Positions 34,160-44,221 are shown, counted from the stretch's first letter. The stretch is 64,000 bases of DNA from Pseudomonas siliginis (GCF_019145195.1 NZ_JAHSTW010000004.1:1-64000); one strand, 5' to 3'. Notes: generated from the letters alone by a model not told the origin. Numbers and translations: made by a program.

Positions 34160-35515
34160 ATGAGTGAAGTTCAGCCATTGGCGGGTGATGACGAGGTGAA
34201 GCCGCAGAGCGTGAGTTTGCGCGAGGCGTTCTGGTTCTGGTTGAAGCTGGGCTTTATCAGTTTCGGCGGGCCGGCCGGGCAGATTTCGATCATGCACCAG
34301 GAACTGGTCGAGCGCCGGCGCTGGATTTCCGAGCGGCGTTTTCTGCATGCCTTGAACTATTGCATGTTGCTGCCCGGGCCGGAGGCGCAGCAGCTGGCGA
34401 CCTACATTGGCTGGCTGATGCATCGAAGCTGGGGCGGGATTGTGGCCGGGGCGTTGTTTGTGCTGCCTTCGCTGTTCATCCTGATTTTCCTGTCGTGGCT
34501 TTATATCGCCTTCGGTGAGGTGCCGGTAGTGGCCGGGCTGTTTTACGGGATCAAGCCTGCGGTGACGGCCATCGTCGTGCAGGCGGCCCATCGGATCGGT
34601 TCGCGGGCGCTGAAGAACAATTGGCTGTGGGCAATTGCGGCGGGATCGTTTACGGCGATTTTTGCGTTCAATGTGCCGTTTCCGCTGATCGTGCTGGGCG
34701 CGGCGGTGATTGGCTATTTCGGCGGTCGAATGGCGCCGGAGAAATTCAGGGCCGGTGGGCATAGCGCGGCGAAGAAGTCTTTCGGCGCGGCGTTGATCGA
34801 TGACGACACGCCAACCCCGGCCCATGCCCGTTTCAGCTGGAAGAAACTGACCTTGATCGCCGTGATCGGTGCCGCGCTGTGGGCATTGCCGATGGGTGTA
34901 TTGACCGCGCTATTCGGCTGGCAGGGCACGTTGACGCAAATGAGCTGGTTCTTCACCAAGGCAGCGCTGCTCACCTTCGGTGGAGCTTATGCGGTGCTGC
35001 CCTATGTCTATCAAGGTGCGGTCGGTCACTACGGCTGGCTGACCCCGACCCAGATGATCGACGGCCTGGCGCTGGGCGAAACCACACCGGGGCCGCTGAT
35101 CATGGTCGTGGCGTTTGTCGGTTTTGTCGGGGCTTATGTGTCGCAGGTGTTCGGCGCCGATCAGGTATTCCTCGCCGGAGCGGTCGCCGCCGCGCTGGTG
35201 ACGTGGTTTACCTTTCTGCCCTCATTCCTGTTCATCCTCGCCGGCGGCCCGCTGGTGGAGTCGACGCATGACGAACTCAAATTCACCGCGCCGCTGACCG
35301 CCATCACCGCCGCGGTGGTAGGGGTGATTCTCAACCTGGCGTGTTTCTTCGGCTACCACGTGCTCTGGCCGCAGGGTTTCAGCGGCAGCCTGGACTGGCC
35401 GTCGGCGTTCATTGCGCTTGCGGCGGCCATTGCGCTGTTTCGTTTCAAGCGCGGAGTGATTCAGGTGTTGCTGGGCTGTGCGTTGGTTGGGTTGGTGGTG
35501 CATTTGCTGCGTTAG
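34160..35515 (+). CDS. chrA: Chromate transporter ChrA, two-domain form
   Basis: This 451-residue inner-membrane protein with two homologous halves exports chromate using proton motive force. The first half has FISFGGPAGQISIMHQELV and LNYCMLLPGPEAQQLATYIG; the second has LLTFGGAYAVLPYV and LALGETTPGPLIMVVAFVG, the paired CHR signatures. The ATG at 34160 has AAAGGA upstream. It is the first core gene after the integrated region. No regulator (chrB) is nearby. Confidence 0.92.
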   Translation: MSEVQPLAGDDEVKPQSVSLREAFWFWLKLGFISFGGPAGQISIMHQELVERRRWISERRFLHALNYCMLLPGPEAQQLATYIGWLMHRSWGGIVAGALFVLPSLFILIFLSWLYIAFGEVPVVAGLFYGIKPAVTAIVVQAAHRIGSRALKNNWLWAIAAGSFTAIFAFNVPFPLIVLGAAVIGYFGGRMAPEKFRAGGHSAAKKSFGAALIDDDTPTPAHARFSWKKLTLIAVIGAALWALPMGVLTALFGWQGTLTQMSWFFTKAALLTFGGAYAVLPYVYQGAVGHYGWLTPTQMIDGLALGETTPGPLIMVVAFVGFVGAYVSQVFGADQVFLAGAVAAALVTWFTFLPSFLFILAGGPLVESTHDELKFTAPLTAITAAVVGVILNLACFFGYHVLWPQGFSGSLDWPSAFIALAAAIALFRFKRGVIQVLLGCALVGLVVHLLR

Positions 35516-35526
35516 TCTCGGCCGGC

Positions 35527-35652
35527 GTGCCATGAACGGCGGCGTATATCGACACCGTCGGTGAGCCTACCGCCGACATGCGCTCCAACATCGCAGCTGA
35601 AGCACGGGCGAAGATCGTCTATGAGCGCTTGATGGGGGGTGCGCCTGACATC
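35527..35652 (+). pseudogene. C-terminal fragment of a manganese catalase gene
   Basis: One frame reads TAAYIDTVGEPTADMRSNIA and then AEARAKIVYERLM, a conserved block of ferritin-like manganese catalases. It is preceded by an in-frame TGA (35533-35535) and has no start or remaining domain, so only about 40 residues of the gene persist. It lies between chrA and the rnz 3' end and shows an old deletion at this locus. Confidence 0.7.
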
Positions 35653-35669
35653 AGGCGCGCCCCGGTTGA

Positions 35670-36668
35670 TCACTGTGAGATCTTGGTGACTTCCAAAGAT
35701 TTGCGCTCGATCGCTACGGGCTGCAAATGCCCCAAACGGTCGAGGTGATAGCGCTGCAGATCCCGCGCCAGAATCAGTTGGCCGTGATACAGCGCTGCCG
35801 CTTCGTTGCGCACATCCTCGATCGACGGGCTCACCGCCGGATTGGCCTGATAGCGCGCGCTGAAATGCGTCAACACCAGATTGCGCACCCCGGCTGATTC
35901 GGCAAATCCAGCGACAGCGGCGGCGCTGCTGTGGCCGTAACTGGCACGAGCGCGGTCGATTGCTGCCTGCACGAATGTCGCTTCGTGCACCAGCACATCC
36001 GCCGATTGCGCCACTTCGGCCAGCAGTGCCGGCCGATCGTTATCGCCGCAGACAATGATGCGTCGATCAGGTCGTGAACTCAGCAGATAGTCGCGAGCGT
36101 GCAGCATCCGCGCGTCAACCTCCACGTCCTGACCATGGGCCAACTGACCCCAGAGCGGGCCGCGTTCGATACCCTCGGCATCCAGGCGCTGCACGTCCAG
36201 ACGCGGTTCCGGGTCGGACTCGGTGAACACATAACCATGACACGGCACACGGTGTGACAGCTCGACGGTCTGCACCTGAACGTTGAGGTTGCGCCACTCT
36301 GTAAGCGTTTCCACAGCATGCAGGTTGATCTCGAACGGCAGATACGATTGCGTCACCTCCAGACTCATTTTCAGCCAGGGATGCAGCGCTGTCGGCAGGA
36401 TAATGTCCAGTGGCCGCGTGCGTCCGGACATGCCGGTGCTCGCCAGCAGACCCGGCAAGCCCAGGCAGTGATCGGCGTGTACATGAGTGATGAAAATCGC
36501 CCGCAACTCGCTCAGCGACAGCGGCGTGCGCAGCACCTGATGCTGAGTGCCTTCACCGCAATCGATCAGGTACCAGCCCTTGCCGGCAGAGGCGATCAGT
36601 GCAGTCGCGCTGACGTTGCGCTGGCGGGTCGGCACGCCGGCAGACGTGCCCAGAAACAACAAATCCAC
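35670..36668 (-). CDS. rnz: Ribonuclease Z
   Basis: This 332-residue metallo-beta-lactamase-fold nuclease trims the 3' tails of tRNA precursors. It starts [18 protein letters not shown] and has the zinc motif [13 protein letters not shown] (HxHxDH), the PCHGYVF block and later HEATF and LTHFSARY (final His ligands). I use the GTG at 36668, which has AGGGAGAA upstream and matches the usual RNase Z N-terminus. The frame continues upstream to 36833 without family support. Divergent from the LOV kinase gene. Confidence 0.92.
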   Translation of the reverse strand: MDLLFLGTSAGVPTRQRNVSATALIASAGKGWYLIDCGEGTQHQVLRTPLSLSELRAIFITHVHADHCLGLPGLLASTGMSGRTRPLDIILPTALHPWLKMSLEVTQSYLPFEINLHAVETLTEWRNLNVQVQTVELSHRVPCHGYVFTESDPEPRLDVQRLDAEGIERGPLWGQLAHGQDVEVDARMLHARDYLLSSRPDRRIIVCGDNDRPALLAEVAQSADVLVHEATFVQAAIDRARASYGHSSAAAVAGFAESAGVRNLVLTHFSARYQANPAVSPSIEDVRNEAAALYHGQLILARDLQRYHLDRLGHLQPVAIERKSLEVTKISQ

Positions 36669-36864
36669 GGTGGTTCTCCCTGGCGGATCGGATTTCAGAT
36701 ATTGCGTGCAGTTCTCGGTGAGCTTTCGACAATCAGCGAGGCGATTCGGATCCATCGATGGACTGCGACAATTCATCGGACACCCGCGCTGTCGGCGGCT
36801 GGCCTCGGCACTTCGCTCGCTGATGATGGTCACAGCGAAACGGAGTCACTTAGCGGAGGTCAAC

Positions 36865-38442
36865 TTGCCAAGAAAATCCAGGCCGATCGTCGACCGCGCC
36901 GATGCGGCGACCCTTTCGCAAGAACGCAAAGATGTGTTTTTCGCGGCGGTGCAGGTCAGCCGCATGGCCATGATTGTCACCGATCCAGCGCAGCCCGACG
37001 ATCCCATCATTTTTGCCAACAATGCGTTTCTTGAACTCAGCGGCTACGAGCTGGAAGAAGTGCTCGGGCGTAACTGCAGGTTTCTGCAAGGCGAGCAGAC
37101 TGATCGTGCGGTGTTGCAACGGGTCAAGCAAGCGCTGAAACATCAACACGAAACCTGCGTGGAGGTGCTCAACTATCGCAAGGACGGCTCGTCGTTCTGG
37201 AACGAGCTGTTTATCGCGCCACTATTCAACGAGCGCGGGCAACTGGTGTATTTCTTCGCTTCGCAAATGGACGTCAGCCGCCGACGCGACGCCGAGGACG
37301 GCCTGCGCTACAGCGAGAACATGGAAGCGCTGGGCCAGTTGACCGGTGGCATCGCCCACGATTTCAACAATTTGTTGCAAGTGATGATCGGCTACATCGA
37401 GCTGATCCAGCACACCGCCAAGCGGCCGAGCATTGATCCGCAACGCATCGTGGTAGGCGCCGGCCACGCTCGCGCGGCGGCGGAAAAAGCACGTTTGCTG
37501 ACCCAGCATCTGCTGGCATTCTCCCGCCGACAACGGCTCGAAGGCCGGGTGATCAATCTCAATGCCTTGCTTGAGCGCTCTGCGCTGCCGACGCATGAAT
37601 CCGCCGATCTGGAACCGCGATTCGAACTGGCCGAGGACTTGTGGAACTGCCGGCTCGACCCGGCGCAGGCCGAGATGGCGCTGAATCATCTGCTGTCCAA
37701 TGCCCGCGATGCGTTGGGGCAGCAGCAACAGCCAGTGATCACCGTGCAGACGCGCAACGTCGTTGTCCCGGATGCGACGGATCCGCATCAGGGCGGACTG
37801 GCGGCGGGGCGTTACGTCTGCATTGCGATCGCCGATAACGGCGTGGGCATTGCCGCCGACGATCTCGACAAGGTCATGGAGCCGTTCTACACCACGAAAG
37901 AGGAAGGTAGCGGCGCTGGCCTCGGGCTATCGATGGTCTACGGCTTCGTCAAGCAATCCGGCGGTGTGGTCAAAATCGAATCGACGCCGGGACTCGGCAC
38001 CACGGTGCGCCTGTTCTTCCCGGCCGATGACAGTCAGCTATCGGCACCTGGCTCCGCTGAAGCCGCAGAAAATCTCAAGGGCACGGAGCGCATCCTGATC
38101 GTCGAGGATCGCGCCGAAGTCGCTGAACTGGCGCGCTTTGTATTGTCCGAACAGGGTTACCACACCGACCTCGCTGCAGATGCGAGCGAGGCACTGGCCG
38201 TCCTGCAGAGTAGCGACTATGAGCTGGTCTTCACCGATCTGGTCATGCCGGGTGAGATGAACGGGCTGGCACTGGCGCGGGAAATCAGCCAGCGCTATCC
38301 GGCCATTAAAATCCTGCTCACTACCGGGTACTGCGCGGACGAGTCGACGCCGGATGAGCTGGCTGACAATGAGTTCGAATTGATCGCCAAGCCCTACGCG
38401 CCGGTGGATCTGTTGCGCAAGCTGCGCTCGATGCTCGGCTGA
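36865..38442 (+). CDS. Blue-light LOV hybrid histidine kinase
   Basis: The protein has 525 residues from a TTG at 36865 with GGAGG five bases upstream. LOV domain (about 24-137): NCRFLQG at 70-76, with the photoactive Cys71 that bonds flavin in blue light. Kinase: GGIAHDFNN with H165 as phosphorylation site, then ADNGVGI and GAGLGLSMVYGF for ATP binding. C-terminal receiver (about 414-525) has D458 in TDLVMP. The layout matches the LOV-HK photoreceptor known from Pseudomonas syringae, which affects motility, attachment and virulence. Kinase and receiver in one chain imply self-relay or phosphatase control. The in-frame sequence upstream of 36865 overlaps the divergent rnz gene and is not expected to be translated. 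Confidence 0.93.
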   Translation: MPRKSRPIVDRADAATLSQERKDVFFAAVQVSRMAMIVTDPAQPDDPIIFANNAFLELSGYELEEVLGRNCRFLQGEQTDRAVLQRVKQALKHQHETCVEVLNYRKDGSSFWNELFIAPLFNERGQLVYFFASQMDVSRRRDAEDGLRYSENMEALGQLTGGIAHDFNNLLQVMIGYIELIQHTAKRPSIDPQRIVVGAGHARAAAEKARLLTQHLLAFSRRQRLEGRVINLNALLERSALPTHESADLEPRFELAEDLWNCRLDPAQAEMALNHLLSNARDALGQQQQPVITVQTRNVVVPDATDPHQGGLAAGRYVCIAIADNGVGIAADDLDKVMEPFYTTKEEGSGAGLGLSMVYGFVKQSGGVVKIESTPGLGTTVRLFFPADDSQLSAPGSAEAAENLKGTERILIVEDRAEVAELARFVLSEQGYHTDLAADASEALAVLQSSDYELVFTDLVMPGEMNGLALAREISQRYPAIKILLTTGYCADESTPDELADNEFELIAKPYAPVDLLRKLRSMLG

Positions 38443-38593
38443 AAAAACGAACTGACGGCGCACGTTCGGCGTCCATCCTAAAGAGCGCATTGAGCAACCA
38501 GTGAGGGACCCGATCCCCGAGGAGATGTTGGCAATGAGCGACAACTTGATGATCAATATCGGGCCGATTGACTGACCGCCGGGAGGGCGATCC

Positions 38594-39571
38594 ATGCAGG
38601 AGCAACCGTTGGTAGTGATAACCGGTGCCAGTGCTGGCGTCGGGCGCGCGGTGGCTCATCGGTTTGCCGCTGGCGGCTATAGCATCGGACTGTTGGCGCG
38701 TGATCCGGCGGGCCTGGCCGCCACGCAGGAGGAGCTGCAAGCGTATGGCGTTCAGGTTGAAACCGTCAGCGTCGACGTCGCCGATGCGCTCGCCGTGCAG
38801 CAGGCCGCCCAGCAACTGGAAACCGCGCTAGGGCCGCTGGCGGTCTGGGTCAACGCGGCGATGGTCACGGTGCTTTCGCCGATAGAACAATTGTCTGCCG
38901 CCGAGATCGAACGGGTTACTCAGGTGACGTATCTCGGCACGGTTCATGGCACTTTGGCGGCGCTGTCGTTGATGCGTCCGCGCAACCAAGGGGTGATCAT
39001 CCAGGTCGGCTCGGCGTTGGCCTATCGCGCCATTCCGTTGCAGGCCGCCTATTGCGGGGCGAAGTTCGCTGTACGCGGTTTTACTGATTCATTGCGCTGT
39101 GAGTTGCTGCATGAGCGCAGCCATATTCGCGTGTGCATGGTGCAATTGCCCGCGATCAATACCCCGCAGTTCGATTGGGCACGCAACAAATTGCCCAAGC
39201 GGCCCCAACCGGTGCCACCGATTCACGACCCCGACGTAGCGGCACGGGCGATTTTCAGTGTGGTAAAACATCCTCCGCGAGAGTTGTGGCTAGGGTGGTC
39301 GACGATCAAAGCGATTATTGGGCAGTCGGTCATGCCCGGTCTGCTCGACCGTTTGATGGCGCGAAGTGCATGGTCCGGTCAGCAGACCAATGAGCCTGAA
39401 GACAACGAGCACCCGGACAACCTGTTCGAAGCGCAGCCGGATCGGCATCAGATTCGCGGCCGTTTCGTCGGCCGTTCCAGGGATGCAGCGCTGGCCTTGA
39501 CCTCGACGCAAGCGCTGGCGATATCGGCAGTGATTGCCATATTGGTCGGCGTGGTTCTATTACAGCTCTGA
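38594..39571 (+). CDS. SDR-family oxidoreductase with C-terminal membrane anchor
   Basis: This 325-residue short-chain dehydrogenase has the cofactor motif TGASAGVGRAVA at 11-22, the catalytic Tyr-Lys in YCGAKFAVRG and a preceding Ser in QVGSALAYRA. A C-terminal hydrophobic helix (LAISAVIAILVGVVLLQL) would tether it to the inner membrane. The basic start of the motif favours NADP(H). Substrate unknown. GGGAGG precedes the ATG. Confidence 0.9.
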   Translation: MQEQPLVVITGASAGVGRAVAHRFAAGGYSIGLLARDPAGLAATQEELQAYGVQVETVSVDVADALAVQQAAQQLETALGPLAVWVNAAMVTVLSPIEQLSAAEIERVTQVTYLGTVHGTLAALSLMRPRNQGVIIQVGSALAYRAIPLQAAYCGAKFAVRGFTDSLRCELLHERSHIRVCMVQLPAINTPQFDWARNKLPKRPQPVPPIHDPDVAARAIFSVVKHPPRELWLGWSTIKAIIGQSVMPGLLDRLMARSAWSGQQTNEPEDNEHPDNLFEAQPDRHQIRGRFVGRSRDAALALTSTQALAISAVIAILVGVVLLQL

Positions 39572-39684
39572 TGCTTTCCCGGTTCGCTCCACTGTCGACG
39601 CATCTCTGCGTGCGCTGCTTGAGGCGCTGGGGTGCATGGAAGCAACAAATGCAGCACATGCACCTTTGATGAATGTGGTTTCGC

Positions 39685-39876
39685 TCAAATCTCCTTGATC
39701 GGCGTCTCGCCTTGAACGGCTTTGATCAGATTGATCACGTGCAGGCAATCAGCCTTGTTCACATACGATTCGCCACTGGCCACCGTCTCGTGGTTACGCG
39801 CACGCAGGCGCCAGCGCCATTGGCCTTTGCCAGTGCTCGGGGTGCCTCGGGTTTGTCGGTAGATTTCGAAATACAT
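39685..39876 (-). CDS. YegP-type DUF1508 small protein
   Basis: This 63-residue protein begins MYFEIYRQTRGTPSTGKGQW and contains WRLRARNHETVASGESYVN, one DUF1508 unit (FEI..s..g.wrWrl.a.N..via.sesY). These small proteins are widespread and their function is poorly known. GGGAG precedes the ATG at 39876; a longer frame to 39999 lacks support. It lies divergent from the LysR gene. Confidence 0.85.
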   Translation of the reverse strand: MYFEIYRQTRGTPSTGKGQWRWRLRARNHETVASGESYVNKADCLHVINLIKAVQGETPIKEI

Positions 39877-40078
39877 ACGGTTCGCTCCCTGCGATCGATA
39901 GGCGCGCCCACCTGTGTGGCGCATCGACGCAAGCCTAGCGCAGCGGTTTTTTTTGGCTATCGGGGATTTGTTTCCAATCGTTCGTGGATGTTTCTGCAAA
40001 GGCCGCCGCAGAAACGTTTATGGACGGCATCCCCAAGGCCTTTCTACACTGCCGCTATTCCGGGAGCAGGGGCAATGG

Positions 40079-40999
40079 ATGAACCGCAATGAACTACGCA
40101 AGGCCGACATCAACCTGATGGTGGTGTTCGAGACCCTGATGCTCGAACGCAACGTGACCCGCGCGGCGGAGAAACTGTTTCTCGGCCAGCCGACCATCAG
40201 TTCGGCACTCAACCGTTTGCGCACGATGCTCAACGATCCGCTGTTCATCCGCGTCGGCCATCGCATGGAGCCGACGGCCCGTGCCGAAGATATTTACCGC
40301 CATCTCAAACCGGCACTGGATTCACTCTCGGCGGCGCTGAGCCTGACCCGCGATTTCGATCCCGCGACGAGCACCATGACCTTTCGCATCGGCCTGTCCG
40401 ACGACGTCGAATTCGGCCTGCTGCCGCCGCTGTTGCGCGCGTTGCGCCAAGAGGCGCCGAGCGTGGTGTTCGTGGTGCAACATGTCGATTACTGGCGCAT
40501 TCCCGACCTGCTTGCTGCCGGCGATATCACCGTCGGCATCAGCCAGACCCGCGGTCTGCCGGCCAACGCCAAACGCAAACTGCTGCGGCACATCCAGCCG
40601 AGCATCCTGCGCGCCGATGCCTCTGCTACACCGCTGACTCTCGATGAATATTGCGCTCGTCCGCATGTGCTGGTGTCGCACACGGCCAATGTCAGCGGTT
40701 ACGCCGATGAGTGGCTGGCGGAACTGGGGCGCACGCGGCAGGTGGTGTTGTCGGTGCCGCAGTACAGCGCACTGCCGGCTTTGCTGGCCGGCACCGACCT
40801 GATCGCCAGCCTGCCGGATTACACCGCAGCGGCAATGGCGGCGTCGGGGGCGCTGTTCCAGGAACCGTTTCCGTTCAAGACGCCGACACTGGACCTGTCG
40901 ATGGTCTGGCTCAGCCACGTCGACAGCGACCCGGCCGAACGCTGGCTGCGCTCGCGGCTGGAAGCGTTCATGAGTGAACGACCGTTGATTCCGTCCTGA
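40079..40999 (+). CDS. LysR-family transcriptional regulator
   Basis: This 306-residue LysR protein has its winged helix-turn-helix at about 10-65 (FETLMLERNVTRAAEKLFLG, QPTISSALNRLRTMLNDPLF) and an effector-binding domain from about residue 95. The start at 40079 has AGGGG upstream. Adjacent genes (DUF1508, a CHMI-like isomerase) give no firm regulon. Ligand unknown. Confidence 0.88.
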   Translation: MNRNELRKADINLMVVFETLMLERNVTRAAEKLFLGQPTISSALNRLRTMLNDPLFIRVGHRMEPTARAEDIYRHLKPALDSLSAALSLTRDFDPATSTMTFRIGLSDDVEFGLLPPLLRALRQEAPSVVFVVQHVDYWRIPDLLAAGDITVGISQTRGLPANAKRKLLRHIQPSILRADASATPLTLDEYCARPHVLVSHTANVSGYADEWLAELGRTRQVVLSVPQYSALPALLAGTDLIASLPDYTAAAMAASGALFQEPFPFKTPTLDLSMVWLSHVDSDPAERWLRSRLEAFMSERPLIPS

Positions 41000-41016
41000 C
41001 AAGCACCACACAACCC

Positions 41017-41104
41017 TGTGGGAGCGAGCCTGCTCGCGAAGCCGTTCGGCAGGCGCAGATGTGCAACCTGAAAGGACGCTTTCGCGAGCAGGCTCGCTCC
41101 CACA
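41017..41104. repeat. REPIN (paired inverted REP elements)
   Basis: A REP copy with GGGAGCGAGCCTGCTCGC (41017-41040) is followed by its inverted copy (41081-41104), giving a foldable pair. This form recurs at eight sites in the core part of the window. It lies between lysR and the isomerase gene. Confidence 0.9.
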
Positions 41105-41164
41105 AATGACGCTGTGTGATTGTGGTATATGTACGCCCCCGCATCCGCCGACTGGAGATCCGCA

Positions 41165-41530
41165 ATGCCACACCTGCACATGGAATACACCGCCAACCTG
41201 ACGCAGTTGAACGCTGACATCGCCCTGATCCGGCTCAACAACACGCTGGTCGGTTCCGGTCAGTTCGGCGCGGAGTTCGATATCAAGAGCCGCGCGATCA
41301 AGATCGACAACTTCAAGGTCGGCACGGCGCAGGGCGAGCGTGCCTTCGTCCATGTGAAACTGGCCTTGCTCAGCGGGCGCTCGGCGGAGATCAAGAAGCA
41401 GCTCTCGCAAAGCCTGTTGGCGGTGTTGCAGGAACTCTGCGAATGGCCGGCCGGGCTCGAAGTCCAGCTGTGCGTCGAACTGCTCGACATCGATCGCGAG
41501 TCCTACAGCAAAGCCGCGATCGGCATCTGA
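41165..41530 (+). CDS. 5-carboxymethyl-2-hydroxymuconate isomerase family protein
   Basis: This 121-residue protein of the CHMI family belongs to the tautomerase superfamily, with Pro2 after Met as catalytic base (MPHLHMEYTANL). It has IKSRAIKIDNFKVG and RAFVHVKLALLSGRS blocks. CHMI acts in homoprotocatechuate breakdown, but no other hpa genes are here, so the physiological substrate is open. GGAG precedes the ATG. The stop lies four bases from the convergent lysR stop. Confidence 0.85.
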   Translation: MPHLHMEYTANLTQLNADIALIRLNNTLVGSGQFGAEFDIKSRAIKIDNFKVGTAQGERAFVHVKLALLSGRSAEIKKQLSQSLLAVLQELCEWPAGLEVQLCVELLDIDRESYSKAAIGI

Positions 41531-41533
41531 CGT

Positions 41534-42469
41534 TCAGGCGTTTTCCAGCTCGCTGCACACCTCAATCACCTGCTCGCGCAGCCAGACGTTGGCGCTGTCC
41601 TGATCGGCGTTCTGGCTCCACTGCATGTCGAGGGTGAAGCCCGGCAAGCCATTGGGCGCCTCGCAGTGGTTGAACACCGCGTCGTTGGTCAGCAGGCGTT
41701 GGATACGTCGGGGCAGGGTGAGGATGAAGTCGGTGCCGGTGATCATCTTCAATGCGGCGCTGTAGCTGTTCGATCGGGCCACTATCTGGCGCTTTTGCGC
41801 TTGCCGCGCCAGCCAGCCGTCGACCATGTTGGTGCTTGATGTCCATGGCGTCGGGAACACATGCCGACGTTCGGTGAATGCTTGCAGGCTCAGGCGCGGC
41901 TCCAGTGGGGTGGCGCGTTTGTCGAAGACGCAGACCAGGTCATCTTCAAGCAACATCCGTGATTTCAGATCCGCATGCTGGCGGTGAAAGTGCGGGCCGA
42001 AACTGATCACCAGATCGAGGCTGCCGTCACGCAGCTCTTCGGCCGGAACGTCGGTTTCAAACTTGTGCATGTTGACCATCACCGGCAAGTCATCGAAGTC
42101 GAAGCGCTTCAACAGTCGCGGCAGAATCAATTGCTCGAAGTATTCCGGGGCGCAGATGTTGAATGTCACCGCCTGCCGGCTCGGGTCGAAGGCCGGGGCA
42201 CCGGCATGACAGAGGTTGATGCTTTCGAGGATCTTCTGCACGTGGCCGTACATGCTGCAGGCCTTGTAGGTCGGGCGCATGCCGGTGCGGGTGTTGATGA
42301 ACAGTTCGTCTTCGAAACTGGTGCGCAGTTTCTTCAGGCAATAACTGACGGTGGACTGGCTGACGAACAGGGTTTCCGAGACATCGGTGACACTGCTCTG
42401 CTCGTACACGGCGACGAATACCATCAAGTCCTGCATGTCGAGCTTGCGAAGCAAATTACTGTTCAGCAT
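41534..42469 (-). CDS. LysR-family transcriptional regulator
   Basis: This 311-residue protein carries an N-terminal winged helix-turn-helix (FVAVYEQSSVTDVSETLFVS, QSTVSYCLKKLRTSFEDELF) and a LysR substrate domain from about residue 100. It is similar in layout to the LeuO/NodD-like branch. It lies head-to-tail behind the MFS gene on the same strand, 176 bases away, and may control it. Inducer unknown. Confidence 0.88.
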   Translation of the reverse strand: MLNSNLLRKLDMQDLMVFVAVYEQSSVTDVSETLFVSQSTVSYCLKKLRTSFEDELFINTRTGMRPTYKACSMYGHVQKILESINLCHAGAPAFDPSRQAVTFNICAPEYFEQLILPRLLKRFDFDDLPVMVNMHKFETDVPAEELRDGSLDLVISFGPHFHRQHADLKSRMLLEDDLVCVFDKRATPLEPRLSLQAFTERRHVFPTPWTSSTNMVDGWLARQAQKRQIVARSNSYSAALKMITGTDFILTLPRRIQRLLTNDAVFNHCEAPNGLPGFTLDMQWSQNADQDSANVWLREQVIEVCSELENA

Positions 42470-42645
42470 GAGTTCCGTCTCGCTGTGCCCCTTGCGCAGA
42501 ATTCGCGCAAACGTGTGCGTACGATCCTAACGGAACGATGGTGCCAGGAGAAACCCTTGTAGGACATTTCACGGACACATGTGGGACAGAAACTTTTAGC
42601 AACACGACGTTGCCAATCTCGTGCGCAAAAGATGGCCAGAGGCCT

Positions 42646-43818
42646 CTAGCCCGGGCAGGGCAAGTGACGTGTGTAGTTGCGAGGGTTGAAGCGCACAACC
42701 ATCAGCAGCATGATCACCATCACCGCAGTCAGCGCCCACCACGCACCTTCGAAACTGCCCAGCCGATCGCGAATCATCCCTGCCAACAGCGGCGACAGGC
42801 CTGCGATCAGATAACCGATCCCCTGTACAAACGCGGTCAGGCCACCGGCGCGCTGCGGCTCGTCGCAGTGATCCAGCGCAATGATCAGGCTCATCGGAAA
42901 CAGACCGCCAATCCCCAGCCCCAACAGACACGGCCATAACAGGGCCAGAGTTAGCGGGGCGAGAATCAGCCCGCAGAAACCGCCGATGATCAGCAACAGC
43001 AGAACCACCAATATCCCACGTCGATCACGGCTGCGATTGGCGATCGCCGGCACTGCCAGGCCGGAAATGACCTCCATCGCTGTAAGAAAACCCAACATCA
43101 ACCCGGCGTTTTGTTCACTCCAGCCCTTTTCCATGTAGTACGGGGCGAGCCAGGCGAGGACGCAGGTGTAGGACGCCGTACCGAGGCCAAAGAAAATCGC
43201 CAGCAACCAGGCGCGACGGCGCGTGATGAAAGATTCCCGCTGGGTCACCTTTGATATGGCTTGCGCGGGCTGCAAGCACCAGACCAGCAACGCGACCAGT
43301 GCCAACGCCGCCCAGATGGCCAGCCCCACGCGCCAACTGCCGGCCTGTACCATCACCAGCGGCGCGAACGAGGCGGCAATCGCGGCGCCGCCCATGATCG
43401 AAGTCACGTAGATGCCCATGCACAACGCCACGTTGTCAGCAAAGCGCGATTTAATCAGCGCCGGAATCAATGCCTGAATCAGGGCTATGCCAATGCCGGC
43501 CAGTATCGCGCTGACGATCAGCTCGGTCGCCGAATCGATAAACAGCCGTGACAGGCTCGCCAGCCCGATGATCAACAGCGACAGCAGCACCGTGCGTCGT
43601 TCGCCCAGGCGCCGGCTGATGCTCAGGCCGAAAAACATCGCCAGCCCCATGGCCATCACCGGCAGCATCGTCAGCAAAGAGGCAAGCGTGTAGCTCAACG
43701 GTATATCGCCACGAATCGCCGACAGCAGCGGCCCGATGGCTGCCATTGAGGGGCGCAGATTAAGTGCGACAAGAATGATCGCGAGTATCAGCCAAGCGGC
43801 GGGGCGGGAGTGATTCAT
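42646..43818 (-). CDS. MFS transporter, CynX/NimT family
   Basis: This 390-residue, 12-helix major facilitator begins AAWLILAIILVALNLRPSMA, the LRP signature seen in CynX/NimT (cyanate or 2-nitroimidazole) transporters. FFGLSISRRLGERRTV is the loop 2-3 motif. Export of small aromatic or toxic compounds is likely, though the substrate is unknown. Ribosome site AAAGGCC lies upstream of the ATG at 43818. The same-strand lysR follows. Confidence 0.86.
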   Translation of the reverse strand: MNHSRPAAWLILAIILVALNLRPSMAAIGPLLSAIRGDIPLSYTLASLLTMLPVMAMGLAMFFGLSISRRLGERRTVLLSLLIIGLASLSRLFIDSATELIVSAILAGIGIALIQALIPALIKSRFADNVALCMGIYVTSIMGGAAIAASFAPLVMVQAGSWRVGLAIWAALALVALLVWCLQPAQAISKVTQRESFITRRRAWLLAIFFGLGTASYTCVLAWLAPYYMEKGWSEQNAGLMLGFLTAMEVISGLAVPAIANRSRDRRGILVVLLLLIIGGFCGLILAPLTLALLWPCLLGLGIGGLFPMSLIIALDHCDEPQRAGGLTAFVQGIGYLIAGLSPLLAGMIRDRLGSFEGAWWALTAVMVIMLLMVVRFNPRNYTRHLPCPG

Positions 43819-43927
43819 CAGCGGGCCTTTGAGTGCAGAGGCTGATGATTAGGCGTGGCGTCGCCGGCGTCGGCAAATCAGAAAACCCCGGGCCAGACCT
43901 AAAAACTCGATAACACCCCTGTCCCGA

Positions 43928-44016
43928 TGTGGGAGCGAGCCTGCTCGCGAATGCGTTCCTCCAGACAAACAATTATTTGCTGACATTGCGCTTTCGCGAG
44001 CAGGCTCGCTCCCACA
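43928..44016. repeat. REPIN
   Basis: A GGGAGCGAGCCTGCTCGC unit (43928-43951) and its inverted copy (43993-44016). It fills the 400-base gap between the divergent MFS and eptA genes; the rest of that gap (44017-44221) is AT-richer and likely holds the eptA promoter. Confidence 0.9.
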
Positions 44017-44221
44017 GAGGACATTGCGAAGTGCCTGAAACTGAATAAAACCTGAACCATTCTCAAATACTCGCAAACTTTCACGTTCGTACTCCGAGGC
44101 AACTAATCATTAGCATCTTTTTCACGAAAAATTGATCCATGGCTGCCTAAAGTTTGGCATGCCTCGGTGAATGAAATTTTCACAATCGACGAGGCTCTTC
44201 TTTCAGGAACAGTCACTCATC

